DNA of 21,131 bases from an uncultured Bacteroidales bacterium (GCA_937911935.1 CALDQH010000031.1:1-21131), one strand, 5' to 3'. Positions 15,141 to 21,131 are shown, counted from the stretch's first letter. The notes: generated from the sequence alone by a model not told the origin. Program-made: numbers and translations.

Positions 15141-15528
15141 TTTATGCCTAATCATTGGGATAGCAATAAGCTTATTGGCTTGTCAAACTACCGAGCAGAA
15201 TCCCCCAAAACCGACAGAAACCCAAGTGGTCATGGTAGGTAACGACCGCGACAAACACGGTTGCAAAGCATCGGCAGGCTACATTTGGAGCGAACTGAAA
15301 GGAGAATGTGTGCGCATTTGGGAGGTAGGAAGCAAATTGATGTATACCCAAGCAAATCACCCTAACGAGGTAACCACATTTATTGTATTTAGCACAGACA
15401 GCACCCAATTAGAAACATTTGGATCCAACCCACAAATTTGGACTCGAACCAAAGGTACAGCATCATGGACTTCGGCCGATAAAAAGCAAATCTTAGAACA
15501 CACCCAACAAGGTTGGATATTGAAATAA
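15127..15528 (+). CDS. Small lipoprotein of unknown function
   Basis: A 133-residue lipoprotein: signal segment MRITNLCLIIGIAISLLAC with a lipobox LLAC and lipidated Cys19, then a Pro/Thr/Glu-rich tether (about 20-35). The globular part holds the motif HGCKASAGYIWSELKGECVRIWE, seen in many Bacteroidota exported proteins and carrying two cysteines that may form a disulfide. Downstream the sequence is a beta-rich tail (TFIVFSTDSTQLETF, SADKKQILEHTQQGWILK). No function is known. It is the last gene of the nitroreductase-to-Maf operon, reading 14 nt into Maf. A hairpin with a short T-run (15563-15587) follows and could end transcription. Confidence 0.8.
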   Translation: MRITNLCLIIGIAISLLACQTTEQNPPKPTETQVVMVGNDRDKHGCKASAGYIWSELKGECVRIWEVGSKLMYTQANHPNEVTTFIVFSTDSTQLETFGSNPQIWTRTKGTASWTSADKKQILEHTQQGWILK

Positions 15529-15545
15529 AAGAATTTAAGCATACT

Positions 15546-15584
15546 ATTGTATAAATAAAAACTGCGTTGTATATTTGCAACGCA
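15546..15584 (+). promoter_or_regulatory. tRNA-Ala promoter whose -7 box is the loop of a perfect palindrome
   Basis: TATATTTG (15570-15577) is an exact TAnnTTTG -7 box, with ATTG (15546-15549) 20 nt upstream as -33. Immediately flanking the -7 box are TGCGTTG (15563-15569) and CAACGCA (15578-15584), a perfect 7-bp inverted repeat. As RNA it would be a hairpin with TTT after it, a weak terminator for the upstream operon; as DNA it could be an operator overlapping the promoter. Confidence 0.65.
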
Positions 15585-15587
15585 TTT

Positions 15588-15661
15588 GGGGGTTTAGCTC
15601 ATCTGGCTAGAGCGCGACACTGGCAGTGTCGAGGTGACCGGTTCGAGTCCGGTAATCTCCA
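15588..15661 (+). tRNA. tRNA-Ala (anticodon GGC)
   Basis: Acceptor GGGGGTT pairs with AATCTCC (with G-U at 3:70, the alanine identity pair), D-arm GCTC/GAGC, anticodon stem CGACA/TGTCG closing loop CTGGCAG, and T-arm CCGGTTCGAGTCCGG. Anticodon GGC reads GCC. After discriminator A (15661) the sequence is CAA, so the terminal CCA is not encoded and must be added. Complete within the window. Confidence 0.95.
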
Positions 15662-15710
15662 CAAAAAAAGCATCGGCAAACGCTGATGCAATTTTTTTTT
15701 GTGGAGATTA
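15653..15710. repeat. 58-nt palindrome mirroring the tRNA-Ala 3' end
   Basis: TAATCTCCACAAAAAAA (15653-15669) includes the last eight bases of the acceptor strand plus the discriminator. It is inverted exactly as TTTTTTTGTGGAGATTA (15694-15710), with the terminator hairpin between. An unterminated transcript could pair its tRNA 3' end with this downstream copy. Confidence 0.9.
15670..15700 (+). terminator. Rho-independent terminator after tRNA-Ala
   Basis: GCATCGGC (15670-15677), loop AAAC, GCTGATGC (15682-15689), then AA and nine T (15692-15700). One G-T wobble in an 8-bp stem. A run of seven A (15663-15669) precedes it, so it could work in both directions. Confidence 0.9.
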
Positions 15711-15726
15711 TATCCGTTTTCTATTA

Positions 15727-15774
15727 CGTGCCTACGGCACGACGCCCAGAAGGGCGTTTGTTACCTTCGGTAAC
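15727..15774. repeat. Three consecutive 6-bp hairpins
   Basis: CGTGCC-TAC-GGCACG (15727-15741), ACGCCC-AGAA-GGGCGT (15742-15757) and GTTACC-TTC-GGTAAC (15760-15774) lie almost end to end between the two terminator copies, with only two bases separating the last two. No T-run follows any of them, so they are not ordinary terminators, and no reading frame explains them. Confidence 0.9.
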
Positions 15775-15782
15775 GCATAAAA

Positions 15783-15813
15783 GCATCGGCAAACGCCGAT
15801 GCAATTTTTTTTT
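15783..15813 (+). terminator. Second terminator copy
   Basis: GCATCGGC-AAAC-GCCGATGC (15783-15802) followed by AA and nine T (15805-15813). With AAAA just upstream (15779-15782), it could also stop minus-strand transcripts leaving the DJ-1 gene, about 230 nt away. Confidence 0.75.
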
Positions 15814-15847
15814 GTGGAGATTAATCTTAAAGATAAACCTCCCATAT

Positions 15848-16042
15848 CATGTAGTTGAATAAAAAGATGTAGTTCAAGGCTTGCGAGCCTGAAAAACCGG
15901 AGTTTACTGTAAATTCTGCGAGTTAGTGAGAGCAGAGTTAAGTTTACTTAAACTATGCCGAACGTGAGCAGAATCGCCGTCAGGCAATGAGGATTTTGAA
16001 GGCAAGCGTAACGCAGAAATACACTTTTTATTCAGCGACATG
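15848..16042. mobile_element. 195-bp imperfect inverted repeat (MITE-like), centred on a TTTA hairpin
   Basis: The gene-free stretch 15824-16047 is filled by this element. Its ends are CATGTnnnTGAATAAAAAG(A)TGTA at 15848-15871 and the inverted equivalent at 16019-16042. The midpoint of the two ends (15945) falls in the TTTA loop (15943-15946) of the hairpin 15932-15958 of the repeat family. Inner nested pairs include ATTCTGC (15913-15919) with GCAGAAT (15968-15974), and AGGCT-TGCG-AGCCT (15877-15890). It encodes no protein. Whether it moves as a unit is inference; no target duplication is evident. Confidence 0.7.
15932..15958. repeat. Palindromic repeat, intergenic copy 1
   Basis: GCAGAGTTAAG-TTTA-CTTAAACTATGC, followed by CGAACGTGAGCA as in copy 3. 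The inner stem is TTAAG/CTTAA; the outer GCA/TGC is kept. One extra base on the 3' side. Confidence 0.85.
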
Positions 16043-16047
16043 GCTTA

Positions 16048-16593
16048 TTACAAATACATCATCGCCTTACCAATCTGGTTGGCTCTCTCCTCTCCTACCA
16101 AAGTAGCAGCGATAGCCAAAGCAAAATCTAACGATACGCCAGGACCTTTTCCAGTAATAACATTACCATCTTGCACTACTTTTTGATCGGCTTGTAGCAA
16201 TGCGCCACCCAAACCACCTTCACATCCAGGGTAGCAAATGGCTTTTTTACCTTCTAAAATTTTCAAACCACCCAACACCATGGGTGCAGCGCAAATAGCA
16301 GCAAGTGGCAATCCTTTAGCATGATGTTGCTGCAACAAAGCACACAAACCGCTATGAGCTGCTAAATTTGTCGTACCAGGCATACCACCAGGTAAAATTA
16401 AGTAACCTTCGGTAGGTTCTACTTCGGAGAACAAGATATCGGTTACGATGGTAACGCCATGGGCAGATGTTACGTGCAAAGTATCGTAAATAGAAACGGT
16501 TTTAACATCTACGCCCGCGCGGCGCAATACATCTACTACGCTCAACGCTTCGATATCTTCAAAGCCATTGGCAAAAAATACGTAATGTTTCAT
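16048..16593 (-). CDS. DJ-1/PfpI family protein
   Basis: A 181-residue DJ-1/ThiJ-type protein of the glutamine-amidotransferase-like fold. Key sites are Glu15 in GFEDIEAL and the reactive cysteine Cys101 in the nucleophile elbow AAICAAPMVLG, with ILPGGMPG at 66-73 and TGKGPGVSLDFA near 147-158. The length and these motifs fit the YajL/DJ-1 subgroup, whose members are redox-responsive; proposed roles as chaperone, glyoxalase or deglycase remain debated. It is transcribed alone, lying between two blocks of palindromic repeats, one downstream (15848-16042) and one upstream (16610-16856). No TAnnTTTG box is evident before it, so its promoter may lie in or beyond the repeats. Confidence 0.92.
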   Translation of the reverse strand: MKHYVFFANGFEDIEALSVVDVLRRAGVDVKTVSIYDTLHVTSAHGVTIVTDILFSEVEPTEGYLILPGGMPGTTNLAAHSGLCALLQQHHAKGLPLAAICAAPMVLGGLKILEGKKAICYPGCEGGLGGALLQADQKVVQDGNVITGKGPGVSLDFALAIAATLVGEERANQIGKAMMYL

Positions 16594-16657
16594 ATAACTT
16601 GTTGATTTATTTAGTTGTTTAGTTCGCTTCGCTCATGAAGTTTAGTGCGAGGTGAAT

Positions 16658-16685
16658 GCAGAAACCATGTTTACATGGGTTATGC
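16658..16685. repeat. Palindromic repeat, intergenic copy 2
   Basis: GCAGAAACCATG-TTTA-CATGGGTTATGC: outer GCA/TGC, inner CCATG/CATGG, loop TTTA. Followed by TGAAC, as in the other copies. Confidence 0.88.
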
Positions 16686-16751
16686 TGAACCGATGCCTAA
16701 AATCATGTAATAAGTTGCTCACGTTAGCTTCGCTCATGTTGCTCACGTTCG

Positions 16752-16777
16752 GCAAAACCAAGTAAACTTGTTTTTGC
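16752..16777. repeat. Palindromic repeat, intergenic copy 3 (inverted orientation)
   Basis: On the minus strand GCAAAAACAAG-TTTA-CTTGGTTTTGC: the most complete hairpin, 10 of 11 positions paired, with CGAACGTGAGCA following, identical over 15 bases to the flank of copy 1 (15956-15970). Confidence 0.9.
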
Positions 16778-16799
16778 TCTCACTTAATCGCAACTGTCG

Positions 16800-16827
16800 G
16801 CATAATCAATGTAAACATTGCTTCTGC
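16800..16827. repeat. Palindromic repeat, intergenic copy 4 (inverted orientation)
   Basis: On the minus strand GCAGAAGCAATG-TTTA-CATTGATTATGC followed by CGAC. It is preceded by TTGCGATTAAGCGAGA, which nearly repeats the sequence before copy 3 (GCGATTAAGTGAGA). Confidence 0.9.
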
Positions 16828-16845
16828 TCTCGCTTAATCGCAACT

Positions 16846-18345
16846 TTAGTTGTTTAAGCGTTTAACGTATTTACCGATAAAGGGTAAGGTGGATAACGGC
16901 AAGTCTGTGCGTACCATATATACCAAAAATACCATCAACAAACCTATTTTTATAAGGTAATTTGCCCAAATAAACGGAGTCTCTACCCAATAATTGATGC
17001 CCATGAGTATCAATGTTAGCAACAAATATTTGGCAAATTTAACCAAATCGTAAGGCAAAGGCATGTATTTACATCCCAACAAATACGATATAAGCATCAT
17101 GGTAAAGAATGCGCCAAAAGAGGCAAAACCCGCCCCTATCAAACCGTATCGAGGAACCAAAAACCAAAGTAAAGACACATTGATTACCAAGCCTATCGAG
17201 GATATAATAAAGCCATAATAGGTTTTATCGGTAAGTTTATACCATATCGATAAATTAGAGTAAATGCCCTGGAATAAATAGGAGAACAAGACAATTGGCA
17301 CAATGATCAACCCACTCCAATAGCTTTCGTGAATGAGGAGTTTTATCACATCGATAAACAAAATCATGCCTAAACAGATCAATAGCGATGTAATAACGTA
17401 GTATTTCATGGTATCGGCATACATTTGCTCTTTACCTGCCGACCTACTTTTATCAAAAACAAAGGGCTCGTAGGCATAACGAAACGCTTGCGAGAACATC
17501 ATCATCACCATCGCCACTTTAAAACATGCACCATAAATACCTAATTGCCCTACAGCGACTTCTTTGCTTTCGTATAGGTATGGAAACAAAATTTTATCGA
17601 TTGTTTGATTCATAATTCCTACCACCCCCAACATCAAAAGCGGAAGCGAATAGTACATCATACGTTTAAGCAAGGTCCATTTGAACGCGTATTTCCCTTG
17701 AAATACATAGGGCAACAACACCAACGTTACGATTAAGGTCGAAATTAGATTCGCCACAAAGATATACCCTACTTGATAATCGGGTCGATAAAACCAATCG
17801 ATAAGCGATGGAGCCTCGCGCCACAAATAGGGACATAACAACAAGAAAAACAAATTCATGCCAATGTTGGCAAAAATCATCACAAACTTGATAATCGCAA
17901 ATCTGATGGGTTGTTTTTTGTAGCGTAAATAGGCAAATGGAATGCAGTCAAACGCATCCATGGCAGTAATTAACACCATCATGCCTACAAATTCGGGATA
18001 GTGTTCGTAGCCCAAAGCTTGCGCTATAGGTTGGATAAATACGGTACAAAGCACCACAAACACCAGCGAAGTAGCAAACAAACTGGTAAGCGCCGTTTTA
18101 TATACGGTATTGGCATCTTCTTTTTCGTCGCTCATAAAGCGAAACATACCTGTTTCCATGCCATAGGTCAATATCACCATCATCAACGCCGTCCAGGCAT
18201 ATAAGTTGGTCACAATGCCATAATCGGCAGACGATGATAACACGTAGGTATATAAAGGAACCAGACACCAATTCAGAAAACGCCCTACAATACTGCTGAT
18301 TCCGTAAATAGCTGTATCTTTGAATAATCCTTTTATAGCCGACAT
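16846..18345 (-). CDS. MOP-superfamily polysaccharide flippase (Wzx-like)
   Basis: A 499-residue protein with about 14 hydrophobic helices spread along its length, typical of oligosaccharide flippases that move lipid-linked glycans across the inner membrane. The N-terminal pattern KGLFKDTAIYGISSIVGRFLNWCLVPLY and the conserved GLVINVSLLWFLVPRYG in the second half are characteristic; the exact glycan is unreadable. It begins 3 nt after the ruvB stop, and this ruvB-flippase order recurs in Bacteroidales. The final residues KRLNN and the stop lie in the 12-bp direct repeat that brackets the repeat cluster, so the C-terminal end may have been set by that insertion. Confidence 0.9.
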   Translation of the reverse strand: MSAIKGLFKDTAIYGISSIVGRFLNWCLVPLYTYVLSSSADYGIVTNLYAWTALMMVILTYGMETGMFRFMSDEKEDANTVYKTALTSLFATSLVFVVLCTVFIQPIAQALGYEHYPEFVGMMVLITAMDAFDCIPFAYLRYKKQPIRFAIIKFVMIFANIGMNLFFLLLCPYLWREAPSLIDWFYRPDYQVGYIFVANLISTLIVTLVLLPYVFQGKYAFKWTLLKRMMYYSLPLLMLGVVGIMNQTIDKILFPYLYESKEVAVGQLGIYGACFKVAMVMMMFSQAFRYAYEPFVFDKSRSAGKEQMYADTMKYYVITSLLICLGMILFIDVIKLLIHESYWSGLIIVPIVLFSYLFQGIYSNLSIWYKLTDKTYYGFIISSIGLVINVSLLWFLVPRYGLIGAGFASFGAFFTMMLISYLLGCKYMPLPYDLVKFAKYLLLTLILMGINYWVETPFIWANYLIKIGLLMVFLVYMVRTDLPLSTLPFIGKYVKRLNN

Positions 18346-18348
18346 AGG

Positions 18349-19377
18349 TTAAAACAGAGCATTATCGTAACCAGTAGCAAATCGAGAACGTTTTAAATGC
18401 TGATAAGCTAAATCGGTTACTTCTCGTCCCCTTGGGGTACGACGTATAAATCCTTCTTTTATTAAATAGGGTTCGTAAACATCCTCTACCGTGCCAGCAT
18501 CTTCGCCCAAAGCGGTGGCAATGGTTGTCAATCCAACAGGGCCGCCACCAAATTTATCAATGATGGTGGTTAAAATTTTGTTGTCGATTTCGTCTAAACC
18601 AAACGAGTCGATGTTTAGAGCCTCTAATCCGTAGCAAGCAATATCTTTATCAATAACGCCATCTGCTTTAACTTGCGCAAAATCGCGCACCCGACGAAGC
18701 AAAGCATTCGCAATACGCGGCGTTCCACGGCTTCTGCGAGCAATCTCTACCGCCGCATCCTCGTAGATGGGGGTATCTAAAATGGTTGCAGAGCGTTTGA
18801 CAATAGAGGTAAGAATAGCGCTATCGTAATATTCAAAATGACTATTGATGCCAAAACGAGCACGCAAAGGACTGGTCAACAAGCCACTGCGTGTTGTAGC
18901 GCCAATTAACGTAAACGGATTTAAATCAATTTGAATGGAACGAGCACTGGGACCTTTATCGATCATAATATCGATGCGATAATCTTCCATAGCAGAATAC
19001 AAATACTCTTCTACTACAGGACTTAATCGATGAATTTCGTCGATAAAAAGCACATCGTTGGGCTCTAAACTGGTTAAAAGCCCTGCCAAATCGCCTGGTT
19101 TATCGAGTACAGGACCCGATGTAATCTTAAAACCAACCCCCAACTCATTGGCAATAATGTTAGAAAGCGTGGTTTTACCCAGCCCCGGAGGTCCATGGAG
19201 CAAAACATGGTCCAGCGCCTCGCCACGCATGCGGGCTGCCTGTACAAAAATTTTTAAATTTTCGACAATGGCATTCTGTCCTTTAAAATCAGAAAAAGTA
19301 AGCGGACGCAACACATTTTCGTATTCGTTTTCGCGTTCGCCCCTGCTTTTTCGTATATCAAAATTAGTATCCATCAT
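18349..19377 (-). CDS. ruvB: Holliday junction DNA helicase RuvB
   Basis: A 342-residue AAA+ motor that, with RuvA and RuvC, drives branch migration of Holliday junctions in recombination repair. Walker A GPPGLGKT (62-69), Walker B FIDEIH (111-116), sensor 1 GATTR (159-163), arginine finger in RARFG (172-176), and sensor 2 in RGTPRIAN near 225. The C-terminal winged-helix DNA-binding domain ends with FIRRTPRGREVTDLAY. Length is normal. The start MMDTNFDIRK overlaps the ABC gene stop by 4 nt. RuvA and RuvC are not encoded in this window. Confidence 0.97.
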   Translation of the reverse strand: MMDTNFDIRKSRGERENEYENVLRPLTFSDFKGQNAIVENLKIFVQAARMRGEALDHVLLHGPPGLGKTTLSNIIANELGVGFKITSGPVLDKPGDLAGLLTSLEPNDVLFIDEIHRLSPVVEEYLYSAMEDYRIDIMIDKGPSARSIQIDLNPFTLIGATTRSGLLTSPLRARFGINSHFEYYDSAILTSIVKRSATILDTPIYEDAAVEIARRSRGTPRIANALLRRVRDFAQVKADGVIDKDIACYGLEALNIDSFGLDEIDNKILTTIIDKFGGGPVGLTTIATALGEDAGTVEDVYEPYLIKEGFIRRTPRGREVTDLAYQHLKRSRFATGYDNALF

Positions 19378-20072
19378 GCGGTTAATTCTCTGAATAATGT
19401 TTCCAATTGTTCGCCTGTCATGCCGTCTATGGCTCTATCTGCCACCAACTCTCCTTTGCGCAACACCATAAAACGGTCGCAAATGGCGGTTACCTCTTGC
19501 ATGATATGCGTACTAAATAAAACCGTTCTGTCTTTTCCAAAGTCTTGTATTAAGTTTCTAATTTCGACCAATTGATTGGGGTCTAATCCGGTGGTAGGTT
19601 CGTCCAAAATCAACACTTGGGGATCATGAATCAATGCCTGAGCCAACCCTACACGCTGACGGTATCCTTTGGAAAGTTGTCCTATTTTCTTATGGCATTC
19701 ACTGGTTAATCCTGTACGCTCTATCATTTCGTCCACTTTATCAGCAATATGCTGCTTTAAACCATACATACGAGCAGTAAACTGCAACGACTCACGTACG
19801 TACATATCCAAATAAAGCGGATTGTGCTCGGGCAAATACCCTATCATGCGTTGCACGGTAAGGGCATCTTGCTTTACATCTACTCCATTCACCAACACTT
19901 GTCCGTTATCGGCTTGCAAATAGCCTGTAATAATTTTCATGGTGGTCGATTTTCCTGCACCATTGGGGCCTAAAAATCCCACAATTTGTCCTTTTTCGAT
20001 GGTAAAGGAAAGTTCTTTGAGCACCTGCTGCGCTCCATAGCGTTTGGATAACTTATCGATTTGTAAACTCAC
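19374..20072 (-). CDS. ABC transporter ATP-binding protein, GldA-like
   Basis: A 232-residue ATPase subunit: Walker A GPNGAGKST (35-43), GYLPEHNPLYLDMYVRE (78 onward), signature LSKGYRQR (133-140), Walker B VLILDEPT (153-160), H-loop His189. GYLPEHNPLYLDMYVRE is the pattern of GldA, the ATPase of the Bacteroidota gliding ABC complex with GldF/GldG. No permease gene adjoins it in this window, and it is shorter than described GldA proteins of around 300 residues, lacking a C-terminal extension, so a general ABC-2 ATPase of the same branch is possible. TATCTTTA (20119-20112, minus) upstream is a near -7 box. It overlaps ruvB by 4 nt. Confidence 0.85.
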   Translation of the reverse strand: MSLQIDKLSKRYGAQQVLKELSFTIEKGQIVGFLGPNGAGKSTTMKIITGYLQADNGQVLVNGVDVKQDALTVQRMIGYLPEHNPLYLDMYVRESLQFTARMYGLKQHIADKVDEMIERTGLTSECHKKIGQLSKGYRQRVGLAQALIHDPQVLILDEPTTGLDPNQLVEIRNLIQDFGKDRTVLFSTHIMQEVTAICDRFMVLRKGELVADRAIDGMTGEQLETLFRELTA

Positions 20073-20215
20073 GGATGTTTTATTAAGAAACTATCAATAC
20101 AAATTATCGGGTAAAGATAATCAAAATACCCATAAACTAGGACATAAAGCATTCAAAATTTACAACAAGATGGTTTGAAGATGTCATTTAAATAGATTTA
20201 TTAAGAATTTATCAC

Positions 20216-20223
20216 TATTTTTG
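20216..20223 (+). promoter_or_regulatory. -7 box for thiL
   Basis: TATTTTTG fits TAnnTTTG, 20 nt before the thiL ATG at 20244. No clear TTTG at -33, and no TPP riboswitch fold or conserved core is visible in the 171-nt gap from 20073. Confidence 0.45.
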
Positions 20224-20243
20224 CCGTACTAATTTTTTGATTT

Positions 20244-21131
20244 ATGGCAAAAACAGAAATCTCTACCTTGGGCGAATTTGGCTTAATCAAGCATTTGGCA
20301 AAACACATCAAACTCGAAAATCCATCGTCCGAAAAAGGCATCGGCGACGACGCTGCTGTTTTAAACTATACCGATTCTAACAAAAGAGCGTTAGTTACTA
20401 CCGATTTATTATTAGAAGGTATCCACTTTGACCTTACTTATGTTCCACTCAAACATTTGGGTTACAAAGCAGCCATGGTTAATATATCGGATATTTTTGC
20501 CATGAATGGCACACCCAAACAAATAACGGTATCCATTGGATTAGACAAACGTTTTGGCGTAGAAGACATTGAGGAACTATATGCCGGTATTTTATTGGCA
20601 TGCAGTCGTCACCACGTGGATGTAATAGGTGGCGATACCACCAGTTCGCTAACAGGGCTATGCATCAGCATCACCTGCATTGGCGAAGGCGAAGTTGGCA
20701 AAATTGCCTATCGCAGCGGTGCTAAGCCCAACGATTTAATCTGCGTATCGGGCAATTTAGGAGCCGCCTACATGGGCTTGCAATTGTTAGAACGCGAAAA
20801 GAACCTGTTTCAAAACGACAAAAGTTTGCAGGGCGTACAACCCGATTTTGCAGGAAAAGAATACATTCTACAACGCCAATTAAAACCCGAAGCGCGTGGC
20901 GACATCATTAAATCACTATCAGAAGCAGGCATTGTCCCTACTTCGATGATGGATATTTCGGATGGCTTATCGTCCGAACTATTCCATATATGCGATCAGA
21001 GTGGCGTAGGTTGCAATATCTACGAGGATAAAATTCCGATCGATTACGAAACCGCCAGCATGGCAGAAGAATTCAACATGAATTTGGTTACAGCTGCCCT
21101 AAATGGTGGCGAGGATTACGAGTTACTCTTT
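20244..21131 (+). CDS. thiL: Thiamine-monophosphate kinase ThiL (3' end beyond the window)
   Basis: An open frame of 296 codons running to the window edge without a stop. ThiL phosphorylates thiamine monophosphate with ATP to the coenzyme thiamine diphosphate, which transketolase in this window uses. Motifs: GEFGLIKHLA at the start, GIGDDAAVL (Mg-binding), TTDLLLEGIHF, NISDIFAMNG, VIGGDTTSS, and MDISDGLSSELFHI in the second half. All belong to the PurM/ThiL fold, in which two aspartate-rich motifs hold Mg-ATP. Homologues are about 340 residues, so some 45 are probably missing. Start ATGGCAAAAACA follows a -7 box by 20 nt. Confidence 0.95.
   Translation, partial: MAKTEISTLGEFGLIKHLAKHIKLENPSSEKGIGDDAAVLNYTDSNKRALVTTDLLLEGIHFDLTYVPLKHLGYKAAMVNISDIFAMNGTPKQITVSIGLDKRFGVEDIEELYAGILLACSRHHVDVIGGDTTSSLTGLCISITCIGEGEVGKIAYRSGAKPNDLICVSGNLGAAYMGLQLLEREKNLFQNDKSLQGVQPDFAGKEYILQRQLKPEARGDIIKSLSEAGIVPTSMMDISDGLSSELFHICDQSGVGCNIYEDKIPIDYETASMAEEFNMNLVTAALNGGEDYELLF

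Larger units (their letters stand above)
15666..15823 (+). repeat. Direct repeat of the terminator unit, 113 bp apart
   Basis: The 45-nt unit AAAAGCATCGGC...GTGGAGATTA occurs at 15666-15710 and again at 15779-15823 with one difference (GCTGATGC versus GCCGATGC, which makes the second stem fully Watson-Crick). The second copy also carries nine T and is therefore a spare terminator. It repeats only the post-tRNA part; no second tRNA is present. Confidence 0.92.
16610..16856. repeat. Palindromic repeat cluster bracketed by a 12-bp direct repeat
   Basis: TTTAGTTGTTTA occurs at 16610-16621 and 16845-16856; the right copy contains the flippase stop codon. Between them lie three hairpins of the family (16658, 16752, 16800), CTTCATGAGCGAAGCGAA inverted (16622-16639), a 12-bp direct repeat GTTGCTCACGTT (16714-16725 and 16738-16749), and TTAATCGCAACT twice (16784-16795, 16834-16845). 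No coding frame of note. The 12-bp bracket could be a target-site duplication. Confidence 0.8.

Noticed and set aside
15588..15823. Integration (att) site at tRNA-Ala
   Set aside because: The tRNA 3' end is repeated downstream only in inverted orientation, over too short a length, and no integrase is near.
15848..16042. Small protein gene in the repeat-filled gap
   Set aside because: No frame of meaningful length with a start and family signal; the sequence is explained by nested inverted repeats.
20073..20243. TPP riboswitch before thiL
   Set aside because: No TPP-aptamer core sequence or paired arms could be seen; the gap holds only a -7 box.

Overview
The window looks like chromosomal DNA of a member of the Bacteroidota, most likely Bacteroidales. 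The evidence is the gene content and the signals. There is a cell-surface protein with a gliding-motility-type C-terminal sorting domain, a LysM plus receptor-like protein followed by a PorT-like barrel, a KdsC-type HAD phosphatase inside a DUF2520/HAD/UbiA/Maf operon, and a bactofilin. Signal peptides end in WA followed by Gln. Promoters carry the Bacteroidota -7 box TAnnTTTG, and Shine-Dalgarno sequences are nearly absent. Almost every gene belongs to a recognisable core or conserved family, and no phage, transposase or CRISPR locus is visible.

Layout. 1-2715 (minus): a cut tRNA-Lys(CUU), manganese exporter mntP and transketolase, the last two as one unit. 2832-6530 (minus): a tight six-gene operon, DUF4199 membrane protein - GT2 glycosyltransferase - small membrane protein - nitroreductase - DUF6452-like - DUF6048-like. 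6694-7713 (plus): the SRP (4.5S) RNA, a bactofilin, and a YfcE-type metallophosphoesterase that has no ATG/GTG/TTG start. 7697-9019 (minus): a secreted protein with a type IX sorting domain. 9126-11664 (plus): the LysM/receptor protein and an outer-membrane barrel. 11764-15528 (plus): nitroreductase, DUF2520, KdsC-like phosphatase, UbiA prenyltransferase, Maf and a small lipoprotein, mostly with overlapping ends. 15588-15661: tRNA-Ala(GGC). 16048-16593 (minus): DJ-1/PfpI protein. 16846-20072 (minus): GldA-like ABC ATPase, ruvB and a flippase. 20244 to the edge (plus): thiL, cut by the window.

The unexpected part is a family of palindromic repeats. A hairpin with the layout GCAGAA-N-stem-TTTA-stem-N-TTATGC occurs four times between genes: once at the exact centre of a 195-bp imperfect inverted repeat, and three times in a cluster bracketed by a 12-bp direct repeat. 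A version with a TTCA loop occurs twice inside the LysM/receptor gene, in frame, within a duplicated 36-codon unit. The inner stem differs from copy to copy but both sides change together, while the loop and flanks stay nearly constant. This resembles in principle the Rickettsia palindromic elements, which sit both between genes and inside reading frames. Further repeats are a hairpin-terminator duplication with a mirror of the tRNA-Ala 3' end, three back-to-back hairpins, and 7- and 8-nt tandem arrays.

All calls come from reading the sequence; no database search was run.
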